Shown here: positions 19,652-28,392 of the stretch, piece by piece | How the letters are laid out: each line of letters begins with the position of its first letter | Numbering within the stretch: position 1 is the first letter of the stretch | Assembly: GCF_017355785.1 (NCBI RefSeq) | Contig: NZ_JAFEWE010000017.1 | Span: forward strand, 90,321 to 154,320 | Source: Desertivirga arenae | Lineage (GTDB): Bacteria; Bacteroidota; Bacteroidia; Sphingobacteriales; Sphingobacteriaceae | Length of the DNA: 64,000 bases | Reading direction: 5' to 3' | The notes under the pieces: model-generated | Databases searched by the model: none | The model's input: only the letters and a program-made list of their open reading frames with translations | Told to the model about the DNA's origin: nothing | Translations under genes and position numbers: made by a program

Positions 19652-20245
19652 TTAGTTTTGATTCAGGAATTGAACAATCAAGGCAATTAAAGATAAAGCA
19701 TCTTTTAAGCTCAACCTGATATTTCTCAAAGCTTTTGTTAGATGGTTTTCAACTGTCTTTTCAGAGATACCAAGCAGGGTTGCGATCTCCTTATTATTTT
19801 TATATTCTTTACGACTTAACTCGTAAACAGTTTTGCATTTAGATGGTAATTTCTCAACCCCCTTCTCCACTACAAGACTTAGTTCTTTTAATGCCAGTAA
19901 TTCTTCGGTGGAGTTGTCTTCAACAACATGTAATTGCTGTCTATTTTCCTGGTATGCCTTTCTGATAGATTCCTTTTGGTATTGATTATAGACCAGGTAC
20001 CTGATCGAACTGAAGGCGTAATTATTGAAGGAACTATGTAACTGGAGCCTAGCCCTATTTACCCAAAGGCTTGTGAAAAAGTCTTGTACTATTTCTTCGG
20101 CAGTCTCTGTTGCACTTAGCCGCTTCGCAGCGGCGTTATAAAGTTTCTCCCAGTAGCGGTTATAAATTTCTTCAAAAGCAGCTACTTCTCCATCTTTAAG
20201 CAATCCTATAAGAGTCTCGTCAGATAAGTTCTTAATCTTTGTCAT
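19652..20245 (-). CDS. ECF sigma factor, FecI-like (Bacteroidota expansion family)
   Basis: From the ATG at 20245 the protein has 197 residues; an in-frame GTG two codons earlier is less likely. Region 2 is visible at about 20-85 (FEEIYNRYWEKLYNAAAKRL, EEIVQDFFTSLWVNR) and region 4 at about 130-180 (LPSKCKTVYELSRKEYKNN, EIATLLGISEKTVENHLTKA). The C-terminus is hydrophobic (LSLIALIVQFL), a frequent trait of this family. With the FecR protein downstream and the STN-containing SusC it forms a trans-envelope signalling cascade that should activate transcription of the SusCD genes when ligand is present. Confidence 0.93.
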   Translation of the reverse strand: MTKIKNLSDETLIGLLKDGEVAAFEEIYNRYWEKLYNAAAKRLSATETAEEIVQDFFTSLWVNRARLQLHSSFNNYAFSSIRYLVYNQYQKESIRKAYQENRQQLHVVEDNSTEELLALKELSLVVEKGVEKLPSKCKTVYELSRKEYKNNKEIATLLGISEKTVENHLTKALRNIRLSLKDALSLIALIVQFLNQN

Positions 20246-20374
20246 CAGCACTTTATACTAAGGTTACAATAGGACTAGAAAGAACTCTTCCCAGTTGGTT
20301 AGCGTAACAAATTGGTTATAAAGTAAACATAATATTAAAGTTACAATTCTGCAACCCGTTCTATCATGTATTGC

Positions 20375-20956
20375 TTAAGAAAGAATAAAAATAGTTAAAC
20401 TACGGGGACCGTGGGCACCTAAGACTAAAGACTGTTCTATATCTGCTGTTTTTGAGGGTCCGGCAATAAACGCTCCATATCCGTATTCGGCACCAGCTGT
20501 AATTTCATAAGCCTGGTGAAGAGTAGGGACTATTTTGTTAGCTGGAACGATTATCACCAGGTGCTGGCAAATAAACGGAACTATCCTTTGGGGAACATTT
20601 TGTTCGGGAACCCATGATGCTCCATTTTCGGCTACTGCTAGAACCGCTTCTATGATGGAAAGTTCAACATCCTCTAATGAATGAGGGTCCACATTGGCTA
20701 GATTGGTCTCGGCAACATCACTGAATTCAGCTAACGATGCTACCCATCTTTTAGCCGGATCGAAAAACTCATTTAATTTAGATTTGATCTCTGCTATGCT
20801 TTCTACCGAATAAACCCGTGCCCCAATGGCCGTAGCTACCTGGGTGTATTTCTCTGTAAGCCCCTCATAAGAAACTGGAATATTAATCTCAGGTAAGTCA
20901 CGCTGACCTGGCTTATTGGATCTTACTGCTGCTAATATTTTGTCGCGACTGCTCAT
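20375..20956 (-). CDS. lutC: Lactate utilization protein C (LUD domain)
   Basis: The 193-residue LUD-domain protein has the features ELSIIEAVLAVAENGASWV and the C-terminal AGPSKTADIEQSLVLGAHGP segment. LutC belongs to the LutABC complex that oxidises L-lactate to pyruvate in the cytoplasm. It is the last gene of the rhamnose/lactate set and lies 132 bases after lutB, a gap that contains repeats of the AATCGGTGTAATC family. No terminator hairpin is obvious after its stop. The assignment rests on the LUD signature and on the lutA-lutB-lutC order. Confidence 0.9.
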   Translation of the reverse strand: MSSRDKILAAVRSNKPGQRDLPEINIPVSYEGLTEKYTQVATAIGARVYSVESIAEIKSKLNEFFDPAKRWVASLAEFSDVAETNLANVDPHSLEDVELSIIEAVLAVAENGASWVPEQNVPQRIVPFICQHLVIIVPANKIVPTLHQAYEITAGAEYGYGAFIAGPSKTADIEQSLVLGAHGPRSLTIFILS

Positions 20957-20960
20957 TATT

Positions 20961-21035
20961 ATTTGATTATACCGATTAATTATGATTACACCGATTAATT
21001 TGGTTAACGCTGATTATTATGATACAGTGATTTAA
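20961..21035 (-). repeat. Imperfect intergenic repeat array, AATCGGTGTAATC family
   Basis: Read on the minus strand, about four units of 18-20 bases start with AATC or AAATC: AATCACTGTATC, AATCAGCGTTAACC, AATCGGTGTAATC and AATCGGTATAATC. The same core occurs on the plus strand at 39505-39580. The array fills the gap between lutB and lutC. Confidence 0.6.
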
Positions 21036-21088
21036 TTAACCATCAGGAAAATCAATTGAAACTCGTATTTCTAACAAATGTATTTAAC

Positions 21089-22468
21089 CTACTTCCCTGC
21101 TCTTTCCTTGGCGTACCACTCTCTGAAAGATTGCTTTGGAGGGGCGGGCATTTCACGCTCCTTGTACCAAGGATTAAGTTTGTTATTCACTACCGAAGGA
21201 AAATACTTCATCACTGTCCTTCCTGCTTTTCCCGCAAAAGAGAAAAATTTTGGCATAGAGAAGGTAAGCGCCATTGCCCTCATTCCCATCGCTTTCACAG
21301 GACTAACGTGCCCCTCTTTAACCAATACTTGCCTCCACTTATATAATTGATCGTGAATATCAATTTTCACAGGGCATACATTTGAGCACGAACCACATAA
21401 AGTAGAAGCGAAGGGTAGGTCTGCGTATTCCTTCATATCAAGGTTAGGCGCGAGGATAGAACCAATTGGACCAGCGATAGCGTTGTGATAACTATGGCCA
21501 CCACTTCTTCGGTAAACCGGGCAGGTATTCATACAAGCTCCACAACGGATACATTTTAAAGAGTTTCTAAAATCCTCTCTTCCCAACTGTACAGTTCTTC
21601 CATTATCTACAAGAACAATGTGCATCTCCTGACCAGCGCGGGGCTTTTTAAAATGACTGGAATAGGTTGTTATGGGTTGACCTGTTGCACTTCGTGTTAA
21701 TAAACGCAGGAAAACACTCAAATGCTTCCGCTGGGGAATTAATTTTTCAATGCCCATGCAAGCTATATGTACATCCGCCAGATGCGATGCCATGTCGGCA
21801 TTACCCTCATTAGTGCACACAACAAACTCCCCTGTTTCCGCAACAGCGAAATTAACACCTGTTAAAGAAAGTTTGCGTGTAACAAAAGTTTCCCTTAGAT
21901 GCTGACGGGCTGCTTCCGTTAATACCTGAGGATCGGCTTCCCCTGCTGCTGTTCCTAAATGAACATGGAACAAGTCTCCTATTTCCTCCTTTTTCTTATG
22001 AATACACGGAAGAACAATATGACTTGGTGGTTCATCAGCTAACTGGACAATGCGTTCCCCCAAGTCGGTATCAATAACCTCAACCCCATTTTTCTTTAGA
22101 TAGTCATTCAAATGGCACTCTTCAGTCAACATGGATTTACTTTTCATCATCCTGTTAATATTGTGCTTCTTTAAGATAGAATGAACTATTTCATTATGTT
22201 CTTTTGCATTTGCTGCCCAATGTACTGTAATTCCATTTGCTTTCGCATTTGACTCAAATTGTTCCAGGTATTCATCCAAATTTGAGAGAACATTATGCTT
22301 TATTTGGGAGGCTGTCTCACGCAATAATTCCCACTCTGGTAGTCCCTGGGCCGCTTTGTCCCTTTTAGACCTGATAAACCAAAGTGTTTCATCGTGCCAA
22401 TCTACACGAGATTCATTCTGATTAAATATATCTGCTAGACCTGAATGGTCTTTGGTTTCCACATTCAT
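21089..22468 (-). CDS. lutB: Lactate utilization iron-sulfur protein B
   Basis: The 459-residue protein combines a LUD domain (about 60-290; EGNADMASHLADVHIACMGIE) with two ferredoxin-like cysteine clusters: C306-C309-C312-C316 (CIRCGACMNTCP) and C358-C361-C365 (CGSCSNVCP). A C-terminal tail rich in basic and aromatic residues ends the protein. LutB is the electron-transfer subunit of the LutABC L-lactate oxidation complex. It follows lutA by 87 bases. Length and motif order match the LutB/LldF family, and a role in other alpha-hydroxy acid oxidation is unlikely given lutA and lutC on either side. Confidence 0.95.
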   Translation of the reverse strand: MNVETKDHSGLADIFNQNESRVDWHDETLWFIRSKRDKAAQGLPEWELLRETASQIKHNVLSNLDEYLEQFESNAKANGITVHWAANAKEHNEIVHSILKKHNINRMMKSKSMLTEECHLNDYLKKNGVEVIDTDLGERIVQLADEPPSHIVLPCIHKKKEEIGDLFHVHLGTAAGEADPQVLTEAARQHLRETFVTRKLSLTGVNFAVAETGEFVVCTNEGNADMASHLADVHIACMGIEKLIPQRKHLSVFLRLLTRSATGQPITTYSSHFKKPRAGQEMHIVLVDNGRTVQLGREDFRNSLKCIRCGACMNTCPVYRRSGGHSYHNAIAGPIGSILAPNLDMKEYADLPFASTLCGSCSNVCPVKIDIHDQLYKWRQVLVKEGHVSPVKAMGMRAMALTFSMPKFFSFAGKAGRTVMKYFPSVVNNKLNPWYKEREMPAPPKQSFREWYAKERAGK

Positions 22469-22555
22469 AAGTTAAATATCCTCGGGTGGGCATTTACTGG
22501 GCGCCTAAATCTGACCCTCTTATTAAACTGATTTTAAGGTAGATAGATAATAAAG

Positions 22556-23290
22556 CTATTCTGCATTTAATATCTCTGCTATATGAACCACTTTCACCTT
22601 GCTTTTTTGTCTTCTTAAAATGCCTTCCATGTGCATCAGGCAAGACAGATCTGCGCCTGTAATGTATTCTGCGCCGTTTTGTACATGGTCTGCTACTCTA
22701 TCCTTACCCATTTTTGAAGAAACGGCTTCTTCGGCCACACAAAACGTTCCACCGAAACCGCAGCATTCATCCTTACGTGTAAGATTAATAAGCTCCAATC
22801 CTTCAACAAAATTTAGCAGGTACTCTGGCTTTGAGAAGCCCGGTTCTACCAGTTCTGACATTTGTGATAGCTTAAGACCTCTTAAACCATGACAACTCTG
22901 GTGAACGCCAACTTTATGAGGAAATTTAGCTTTCAGTTCTTTAACCTGAAGAATATCGGTAAGAAATTCGACAAGTTCATACACTCTCCCACGAAGCCTT
23001 TCTGCAGCTTCCGGATTCTTCTTTGAGTGAAGGTGCTCTTTCAGATGGAGCACGCAGCTCCCTGAGGGCGCCACCACATAATCGTACTTCGCAAAGCTTT
23101 CAGTGAAAAGCTCGTCACATTCGCCTGTCAGATGCTCAAACCCCGAGTTGGCCATAGGCTGACCGCAGCAAGTTTGTTTTGAGGGATACTCAACCTTTAC
23201 TCCAAATTTCTCAAGTAGCTGTAATGTTGCTATTCCTGCATTTGGATAAAATTGATCAACATAACAGGGCACAAATAACCCAACTATCAT
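22556..23290 (-). CDS. lutA: Lactate utilization protein A, CCG-domain oxidoreductase subunit
   Basis: The 244-residue protein has two CCG motifs, C41-C42-G43 (QTCCGQPMANSG) and C176-C177-G178 (DECCGFGGTFCV), the cysteine-rich signature of LutA/YkgE and related Fe-S oxidoreductase subunits. Its ATG overlaps the kinase stop codon as ATGA, so lutA is translationally coupled to the sugar kinase. LutA works with LutB and LutC to convert L-lactate to pyruvate, the step needed after lactaldehyde from rhamnose has been oxidised. Confidence 0.95.
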   Translation of the reverse strand: MIVGLFVPCYVDQFYPNAGIATLQLLEKFGVKVEYPSKQTCCGQPMANSGFEHLTGECDELFTESFAKYDYVVAPSGSCVLHLKEHLHSKKNPEAAERLRGRVYELVEFLTDILQVKELKAKFPHKVGVHQSCHGLRGLKLSQMSELVEPGFSKPEYLLNFVEGLELINLTRKDECCGFGGTFCVAEEAVSSKMGKDRVADHVQNGAEYITGADLSCLMHMEGILRRQKSKVKVVHIAEILNAE

Positions 23291-24675
23291 AAAATTAACT
23301 CCTGTGAAGCTGAAAAAAACTTTAATTCAATAATGTTAGAAGGAAGTGTTCTCGAGTTCCAATGTTTATGAATTGACAAGGCTGCACCAAGAGAGGTAGC
23401 TTGTGCAACAGACGCCGCAAAAACTTCTTTACCTGGAAACGCTGCAGCTAACAACTGCATAAAAATTTCATTCTTACTAAATCCTCCATCAACAAAGATA
23501 CGTTTTACCTCATCGTTCAAAACCATTTGAGTCGACTCGGTTTGAAGGGCAACCAGATCAGTAACTAATTGATGGTAAGCCTCTTCAATAGTTGAAAAAG
23601 AGCTCATATCACGATTAGCAAAGGCCGAGGTAGCCAATTCCGCTGAATCTAATACTAATTTGGCTGAATCATTTTTCTCCTGAAGCTTCGTAATTGTAGA
23701 GGAGTTGTATTTAACCTTTTTGTAGAAGTCTTCTGGCTTATTGAAGTACTCAGCAATTCGCTTTGACTGCTGTTCATGCTCATTTCCTGCAAAAACTCTG
23801 GAAGCTTTTACCGGCTTACCTTTGTAACTAATGTAGCAAAGACAATCAGATTTCAACTCCTCCTGAGTTAAAGGAGAAGAATTAAATGGATTTAAAGTTA
23901 CACACCAGGTTCCTGTAGACAATAATATGAACGGTTCCTGGAAGCTTGTAAAAAACGGAATTAAAGCTGCAGAACTATCATGTAGACCAATACCGACGAA
24001 TCGTTTAATATTTTCGACATCAACTTCTACAGCAGAATCAGAAGGATAAAGAGGAGCTAATTTGCTGGCTATTTCCTCCTTTTCAACCCATTCGTGATAA
24101 TTGTTACTTGTAAAGTTCCACAAGTTAGTATGGCAACCTATACTTGTAATATCAGAATACGCTTTTCCTGTAATCAGGAAACTTAAATACTGTGGAAGGT
24201 GTAATGAATATTTGATTTTGGAAAAAAGCCCTGGTTTTTGATGCTTCAGTCTGTATAACTGCATTCCTGAGTTTAGATTACCTAAAACAGGTGATGCTGT
24301 TTCTGTAGATACCTGAAGCTCGCCCCCATATTCTTTGTAGAAATTCTCTTTCAAATTGTCTGGAAAAGGCTTGAGATAATTATAAAGAGGAGTTAGTGGT
24401 TTCCCTTCATCATCTATATGCACGAAACTTGCACCATATGCCGAAAAATTTATTCCTTTTATATCAAACTTTTCAAGCTTAATTACCTCTCCTAGCACTT
24501 CCTTTACCCATGACGTTAAGAAATCAAGATTCTCACAGGGATCTCCATCCTCATCTGTCGTTTCGTCGAACTTGGCTGTTCTCTCAAGTACGATCTTGTA
24601 CGTTTCATCGAAGAAGAAAAGCTTTTTATTAGTCTTTCCAATATCAAATACTGCAATTACAGGTATCTTCCCCAT
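23287..24675 (-). CDS. rhaB: FGGY-family carbohydrate kinase, probable rhamnulokinase
   Basis: The 462-residue FGGY kinase has an N-terminal phosphate-binding segment (VFDIGKTNKKLFFFDE), a mid-region FILLSTGTWCVTLNPF, and a C-terminal adenosine motif (FVDGGFSKNEIFMQLLAAAF ... ASVAQATSLGAALS). It would phosphorylate L-rhamnulose to L-rhamnulose 1-phosphate in the cytoplasm. The sugar is inferred from its neighbours, an L-rhamnose isomerase, aldolase fusion and RhaT, because the sequence alone also resembles fuculokinase-type FGGY proteins. A terminator-like hairpin lies in the 121-base gap before this gene, and the gene overlaps lutA by four bases. Confidence 0.85.
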   Translation of the reverse strand: MGKIPVIAVFDIGKTNKKLFFFDETYKIVLERTAKFDETTDEDGDPCENLDFLTSWVKEVLGEVIKLEKFDIKGINFSAYGASFVHIDDEGKPLTPLYNYLKPFPDNLKENFYKEYGGELQVSTETASPVLGNLNSGMQLYRLKHQKPGLFSKIKYSLHLPQYLSFLITGKAYSDITSIGCHTNLWNFTSNNYHEWVEKEEIASKLAPLYPSDSAVEVDVENIKRFVGIGLHDSSAALIPFFTSFQEPFILLSTGTWCVTLNPFNSSPLTQEELKSDCLCYISYKGKPVKASRVFAGNEHEQQSKRIAEYFNKPEDFYKKVKYNSSTITKLQEKNDSAKLVLDSAELATSAFANRDMSSFSTIEEAYHQLVTDLVALQTESTQMVLNDEVKRIFVDGGFSKNEIFMQLLAAAFPGKEVFAASVAQATSLGAALSIHKHWNSRTLPSNIIELKFFSASQELIL

Positions 24676-24736
24676 ATTTTAAGATATGAAATGCGAGATT
24701 TGAATTTGCATGCTGCTCAATTCATCCCGCAAGTAA

Positions 24737-24787
24737 TTTTATAAATAAAAAAGATTTGAGACCTTAGGTAATCCCTAGGGTCTCAAA
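24737..24787 (-). terminator. Terminator-like hairpin between rhaI and rhaB
   Basis: On the minus strand a strong stem (TTTGAGACC with GGTCTCAAA, extended by CCTA/TAGG across a G-T pair, five-base loop, 24755-24787) is followed by TCTTTTTTATTTAT. This has the form of an intrinsic terminator, although the gene order suggests continued transcription into rhaB-lutABC. It may reduce read-through or act as an attenuator. Confidence 0.75.
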
Positions 24788-24796
24788 CTTGAATTG

Positions 24797-26071
24797 TTAT
24801 AAACCAGTTGCTACTGTTTTAAGACCTCTTTCTCCAATTAACTGCTCGCGTATTTTCAAATCGCGGAATAACTGAACAGGAGCGATAGCAGCACCAGAAC
24901 GACGTCTTGCTTCAGCTACTAATGCACGAACGTCGGTACGGAATGCATTTTGAATAATTTCCTGAGTACTAACAACGTCGTTAGCATCACGAGCTGCTTC
25001 CAAGGCTACTCTATCTACTGAAAGAGCCTGCGCATAAGCAATCATAATTGCTTCGACAGATTGCAACAGATCTTCTAAAGGATCTTTTACATTGTGAGAA
25101 GCATCGATCATCCAACCTAAACCAGTTGCATGGTCTAATCCTGCCGCATCTAACCCGTCAACTAACTCATTGAAGATTAAGAATAGCTGATAAGGCTTTA
25201 AAGCACCTACAGTTACATCATCATCTGCATACTTAGAGTCGTTGAAATGGAAACCACCTAGTTTACCTTCATTCAATAATAAAGCAACAATTTGCTCAAT
25301 GTTGGCATTAGGTAAGTGGTGACCTAAGTCAACTAATGTTTTTGCTTTAGGACCTAATTTATTTGCCAGTAACAAAGATTGGCCCCAGTCACCGATAGTA
25401 GTCGAATAGAAATTAGGCTCAAATGGCTTGTATTCCACCAGAACTTTCCAACTCTCGGGAAGAGCTGCGTAAATTTCCTGTAAGCTTTCTAATGTATTAT
25501 TAAACGCTTTGCGGAAATTTAACTGTCCTGGAAAACAAGAACCGTCAGCTAACCAAACAGTTAAAGCATCAGAACCGAGTTCAACCCCGTGTTTAATTAC
25601 TTCAATATTATGCTCTACAGCCTGTTTACGAACCGCCTTATCCACATGGTGTAAAGAACCGAACTTATAGCTGTATTGCTGATTTGGCTGATCCTGGAAA
25701 GTATTTGAATTTACAGCATCAAAACGAATTCCATTCTGCGCAGCTAAAGCCTTAATGGCAGCAGGATTGGAAGGGATATCCCATGGAATGTGCAATGACA
25801 CAGCTCCACTTGACTGATTTAATTGATGAAGTAAAGCGATGTCTTCAATTTTTTCCTCTAGTGCACGAGGCTCACCACCTCCAGAAAATCTACCAAAACG
25901 CGTCCCGCCTGTTCCTAAAGCCCAGCTAGGTATAGCAATTTGGAATTTGATTAACTTTTCGATGATTTGTTCTGCGCCTGCAATTTCCTCAGCTGTGAAC
26001 TGAAATTTCTTTTCATGCTGTTGAGCTAACTTACTGTTATGCTCCTCAATCTGATACTTTTCTAGTTTCAT
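24797..26071 (-). CDS. rhaI: L-rhamnose isomerase (RhaI type, TIM-barrel)
   Basis: From the ATG at 26071 the protein has 424 residues; an upstream in-frame codon would add eleven residues with no family resemblance. Typical segments are WALGTGGTRFGRFSGGGEPR near the N-terminus, and metal- and substrate-site stretches LVEYKPFEPNFY, LVDLGHHLPNANIEQIVALL and GGFHFNDSKYADDD. These belong to the RhaI isomerase family known from Pseudomonas stutzeri, Bacillus-type and Bacteroidota rhamnose clusters, and it isomerises L-rhamnose to L-rhamnulose with a divalent metal. It is encoded 132 bases after the aldolase/dehydrogenase fusion, with a long inverted repeat in between. Confidence 0.9.
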   Translation of the reverse strand: MKLEKYQIEEHNSKLAQQHEKKFQFTAEEIAGAEQIIEKLIKFQIAIPSWALGTGGTRFGRFSGGGEPRALEEKIEDIALLHQLNQSSGAVSLHIPWDIPSNPAAIKALAAQNGIRFDAVNSNTFQDQPNQQYSYKFGSLHHVDKAVRKQAVEHNIEVIKHGVELGSDALTVWLADGSCFPGQLNFRKAFNNTLESLQEIYAALPESWKVLVEYKPFEPNFYSTTIGDWGQSLLLANKLGPKAKTLVDLGHHLPNANIEQIVALLLNEGKLGGFHFNDSKYADDDVTVGALKPYQLFLIFNELVDGLDAAGLDHATGLGWMIDASHNVKDPLEDLLQSVEAIMIAYAQALSVDRVALEAARDANDVVSTQEIIQNAFRTDVRALVAEARRRSGAAIAPVQLFRDLKIREQLIGERGLKTVATGL

Positions 26072-26104
26072 GGTTATTAATAGTCGTTTATTTAGGAAGT
26101 CCAA

Positions 26105-26183
26105 AAGTCGGAGGTCCGAAAGTCTGAAAGAAAAGTAAGATGCAAAATGATTGATCTCACAATCTTTCGGACTTTTCCGACTT
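26105..26183. repeat. Imperfect inverted repeat between rhaEW and rhaI
   Basis: AAGTCGGA (26105-26112) pairs with TCCGACTT (26176-26183), and GTCCGAAAG (26114-26122) pairs with CTTTCGGAC (26164-26172). Together they make a roughly 17-base-pair stem with a small internal loop and a 41-base apical loop. No T-run follows. Related AGTCTGAAAG and AGTCTTTCTGACT words on both flanks suggest a REP-like element rather than a terminator. Confidence 0.6.
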
Positions 26184-26203
26184 CCAGTCTTTCTGACTAA
26201 AAA

Positions 26204-28324
26204 TTATCTAACAAATGCCATTGCAACACCACCATCCACATTTAATACGTTTCCGGTCGATTTGTGCAATAATCCACCGACGAAAGCGAAACAAGCGTTT
26301 GCGATATCGTCCGGAAGGATAATTTGATTCAGCAATGTACGTTTCGCGTAATAAGCGGGTAACTCAGCCACTGTAATTCCGTAGGCTTTAGCACGGCCTT
26401 CGGCCCAACCACCAGCCCAGATATTAGAATCACTGATAACAGCATCTGGATTAACAACGTTAACACGGATATTATCTCCACCGAGTTCAGCAGCATTTAA
26501 GCGGCTAAGGTGCAGTTGCGCAGCTTTTGCACTACCGTAACCAGCATTGTTTGGTCCGCTTACTAAGGCATTTTTACTAACGATATTGATAACATCGCCA
26601 CCGATTGCTTGCTTACGCATCACTTCAACTGCAGCCTGGGTAATGAAGAATTGACCTTTAACCAATACATCATATAATAAATCCCAGTCCTTCTCTGTAT
26701 GATCCTGAATGGTTTTAGAAATAGAAAGACCCGCATTGTTGATAACGATATCTACACCACCAAATGCCAAAGCAGCTACTTCCATTGCTTCTTGGATCTG
26801 ACCACCATTGGTAACGTCAAGAACAGCAGTTGCGTATGAATCTTTTCCGTATTTAGCTTTAAACTCATCTCCTGCACCTTGTAAGCGTTCGGCATTCATA
26901 TCGTTTAATACAACAACAGCTCCTTCTTCAACAAACCTCTTAGCGATAGCTTTACCAATACCACCCGCACTACCGGTAATCAATGCGATTTTACCAGAAA
27001 GGGCTTTAGGCTTTGGCATCCGCTGTAGCTTTGCCTCTTCCAACAACCAATATTCGATGTTGAATGCTTCCTGACGAGGTAATGAAGTGTATTCAGAAAT
27101 GGCTTCTGCACCTTTCATCACATTAATTGCGTTTGTATAGAATTCAGCAGCTACACGTGCAGTTTGCTTGTCTTTAGAGAAAGCAAACATTCCCACACCC
27201 GGGTAAAGAATAATAACTGGGTTAGCATCGCGGATAGCAGGGCTGTTAGCATGCTTGCAAGTATTATAGTACTCTGTGTACATTGCTCGATATGCTTCGA
27301 AAGCAGGAGCTAATTTTTCCTTCAAAGAAGCTACGTCAGTCAAATCAGCTTCTGGAGCAAGATCTAAAACAAGAGGGCTGATCTTTGTACGTAAGAAGTG
27401 GTCAGGACAGCTTGTTCCAAGAGGAGCTAATCTGTCAAGATCATTAGAGTTGATAAATTCAAGAACGCGGGGGTCATCAGTGAAATGACCGATCATATGG
27501 CGCTCACTTGAACAGAAACCTCTCAAGATCGGAGCAATCGCGGCCGCTTGTTTTTTACGTTGATCCTGTGGAAGTGATTGTATTTTTTGACCACCAAAAA
27601 CTGGCGCTTTCTTACCGTAGTTTTCCTCAATGTATTCAGCACACTTTTCAATTACCTCCAAAGTATTGATATAGCTTTCGTAGGCAGTGTCACCCCAGGT
27701 AAACAAACCATGAGAACCTAACATAATACCACGGATGCCAGGATTTTCATCGAGACACTGACGCAACTGTAGACCGAGATCAAAACCCGGTTTTTGCCAC
27801 TCAACCCATCCGATAGTTCCACCGAATAATTCTTCTGTGATCTTTTTACCGTCTTTTGCAGCAGCAATTGCTATAGCTGCATCAGGATGTAAGTGGTCGA
27901 TATGTTTAAATGGAAGGAATCCATGTAATGGAGTATCAATAGACGGAGCTTTAGAGCTTAGATCGTAGATACAGTGGTTGAAAAGCTCTACCATCTCATC
28001 TTCGTGCTCAATACCACGATACACATTTTTCAAGCTGCGTAGACGATCAACATATAGAGCAGCTAATCCGCTTCTGGTTAGGGTACCGATATCACCACCA
28101 GAGCCTTTGATCCACATTACTTCAGTTTCTTCACCAGTTAAAGGATCCTTAGCGATCGCTTTACATGAGGTATTTCCACCACCATAGTTTGTTAACCTTA
28201 AATCTGCTCCTAATAAGTTAGAGCGATAGATTAATAAAGCTACTTCATCACCTGCTAATTCTGCGGCCTTAGCTTCGTCCCATAGGTAGCTAACGTGCTT
28301 AAAACGTGTTGTTTGGACAGACAT
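26204..28324 (-). CDS. rhaEW: Bifunctional rhamnulose-1-phosphate aldolase / L-lactaldehyde dehydrogenase (RhaEW type)
   Basis: From the ATG at 28324 the protein has 706 residues; longer frames would overlap rhaT. The N-terminal half (about 1-430) is a class II aldolase/adducin domain with NYGGGNTSCK, a metal-site stretch DTPLHGFLPFKHIDHLHPD and LGSHGLFTWGD. The C-terminal part (from about 444) is a short-chain dehydrogenase with TGSAGGIG, NNAGLS and catalytic YGSAKAA. The family splits L-rhamnulose 1-phosphate into dihydroxyacetone phosphate and L-lactaldehyde and then acts on the lactaldehyde with NAD. Described relatives (RhaEW) oxidise it to L-lactate, which fits the lutABC genes downstream. 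Confidence 0.92.
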   Translation of the reverse strand: MSVQTTRFKHVSYLWDEAKAAELAGDEVALLIYRSNLLGADLRLTNYGGGNTSCKAIAKDPLTGEETEVMWIKGSGGDIGTLTRSGLAALYVDRLRSLKNVYRGIEHEDEMVELFNHCIYDLSSKAPSIDTPLHGFLPFKHIDHLHPDAAIAIAAAKDGKKITEELFGGTIGWVEWQKPGFDLGLQLRQCLDENPGIRGIMLGSHGLFTWGDTAYESYINTLEVIEKCAEYIEENYGKKAPVFGGQKIQSLPQDQRKKQAAAIAPILRGFCSSERHMIGHFTDDPRVLEFINSNDLDRLAPLGTSCPDHFLRTKISPLVLDLAPEADLTDVASLKEKLAPAFEAYRAMYTEYYNTCKHANSPAIRDANPVIILYPGVGMFAFSKDKQTARVAAEFYTNAINVMKGAEAISEYTSLPRQEAFNIEYWLLEEAKLQRMPKPKALSGKIALITGSAGGIGKAIAKRFVEEGAVVVLNDMNAERLQGAGDEFKAKYGKDSYATAVLDVTNGGQIQEAMEVAALAFGGVDIVINNAGLSISKTIQDHTEKDWDLLYDVLVKGQFFITQAAVEVMRKQAIGGDVINIVSKNALVSGPNNAGYGSAKAAQLHLSRLNAAELGGDNIRVNVVNPDAVISDSNIWAGGWAEGRAKAYGITVAELPAYYAKRTLLNQIILPDDIANACFAFVGGLLHKSTGNVLNVDGGVAMAFVR

Positions 28325-28392
28325 GTTATTATTACTATTTATTAATTTATTTTTGAAGAATGACGTACCCCACGCCATTCCGGTACTGTGCA

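Noticed and set aside
1..20245. Classical polysaccharide utilization locus
   Set aside because: SusC/SusD pairs are present but no glycoside hydrolase, polysaccharide lyase or carbohydrate esterase was found in the block.
21056..21350. Plus-strand frames inside lutB and the lutB-lutC gap
   Set aside because: They overlap lutB, which has complete cluster motifs, and their translations show no family signatures.
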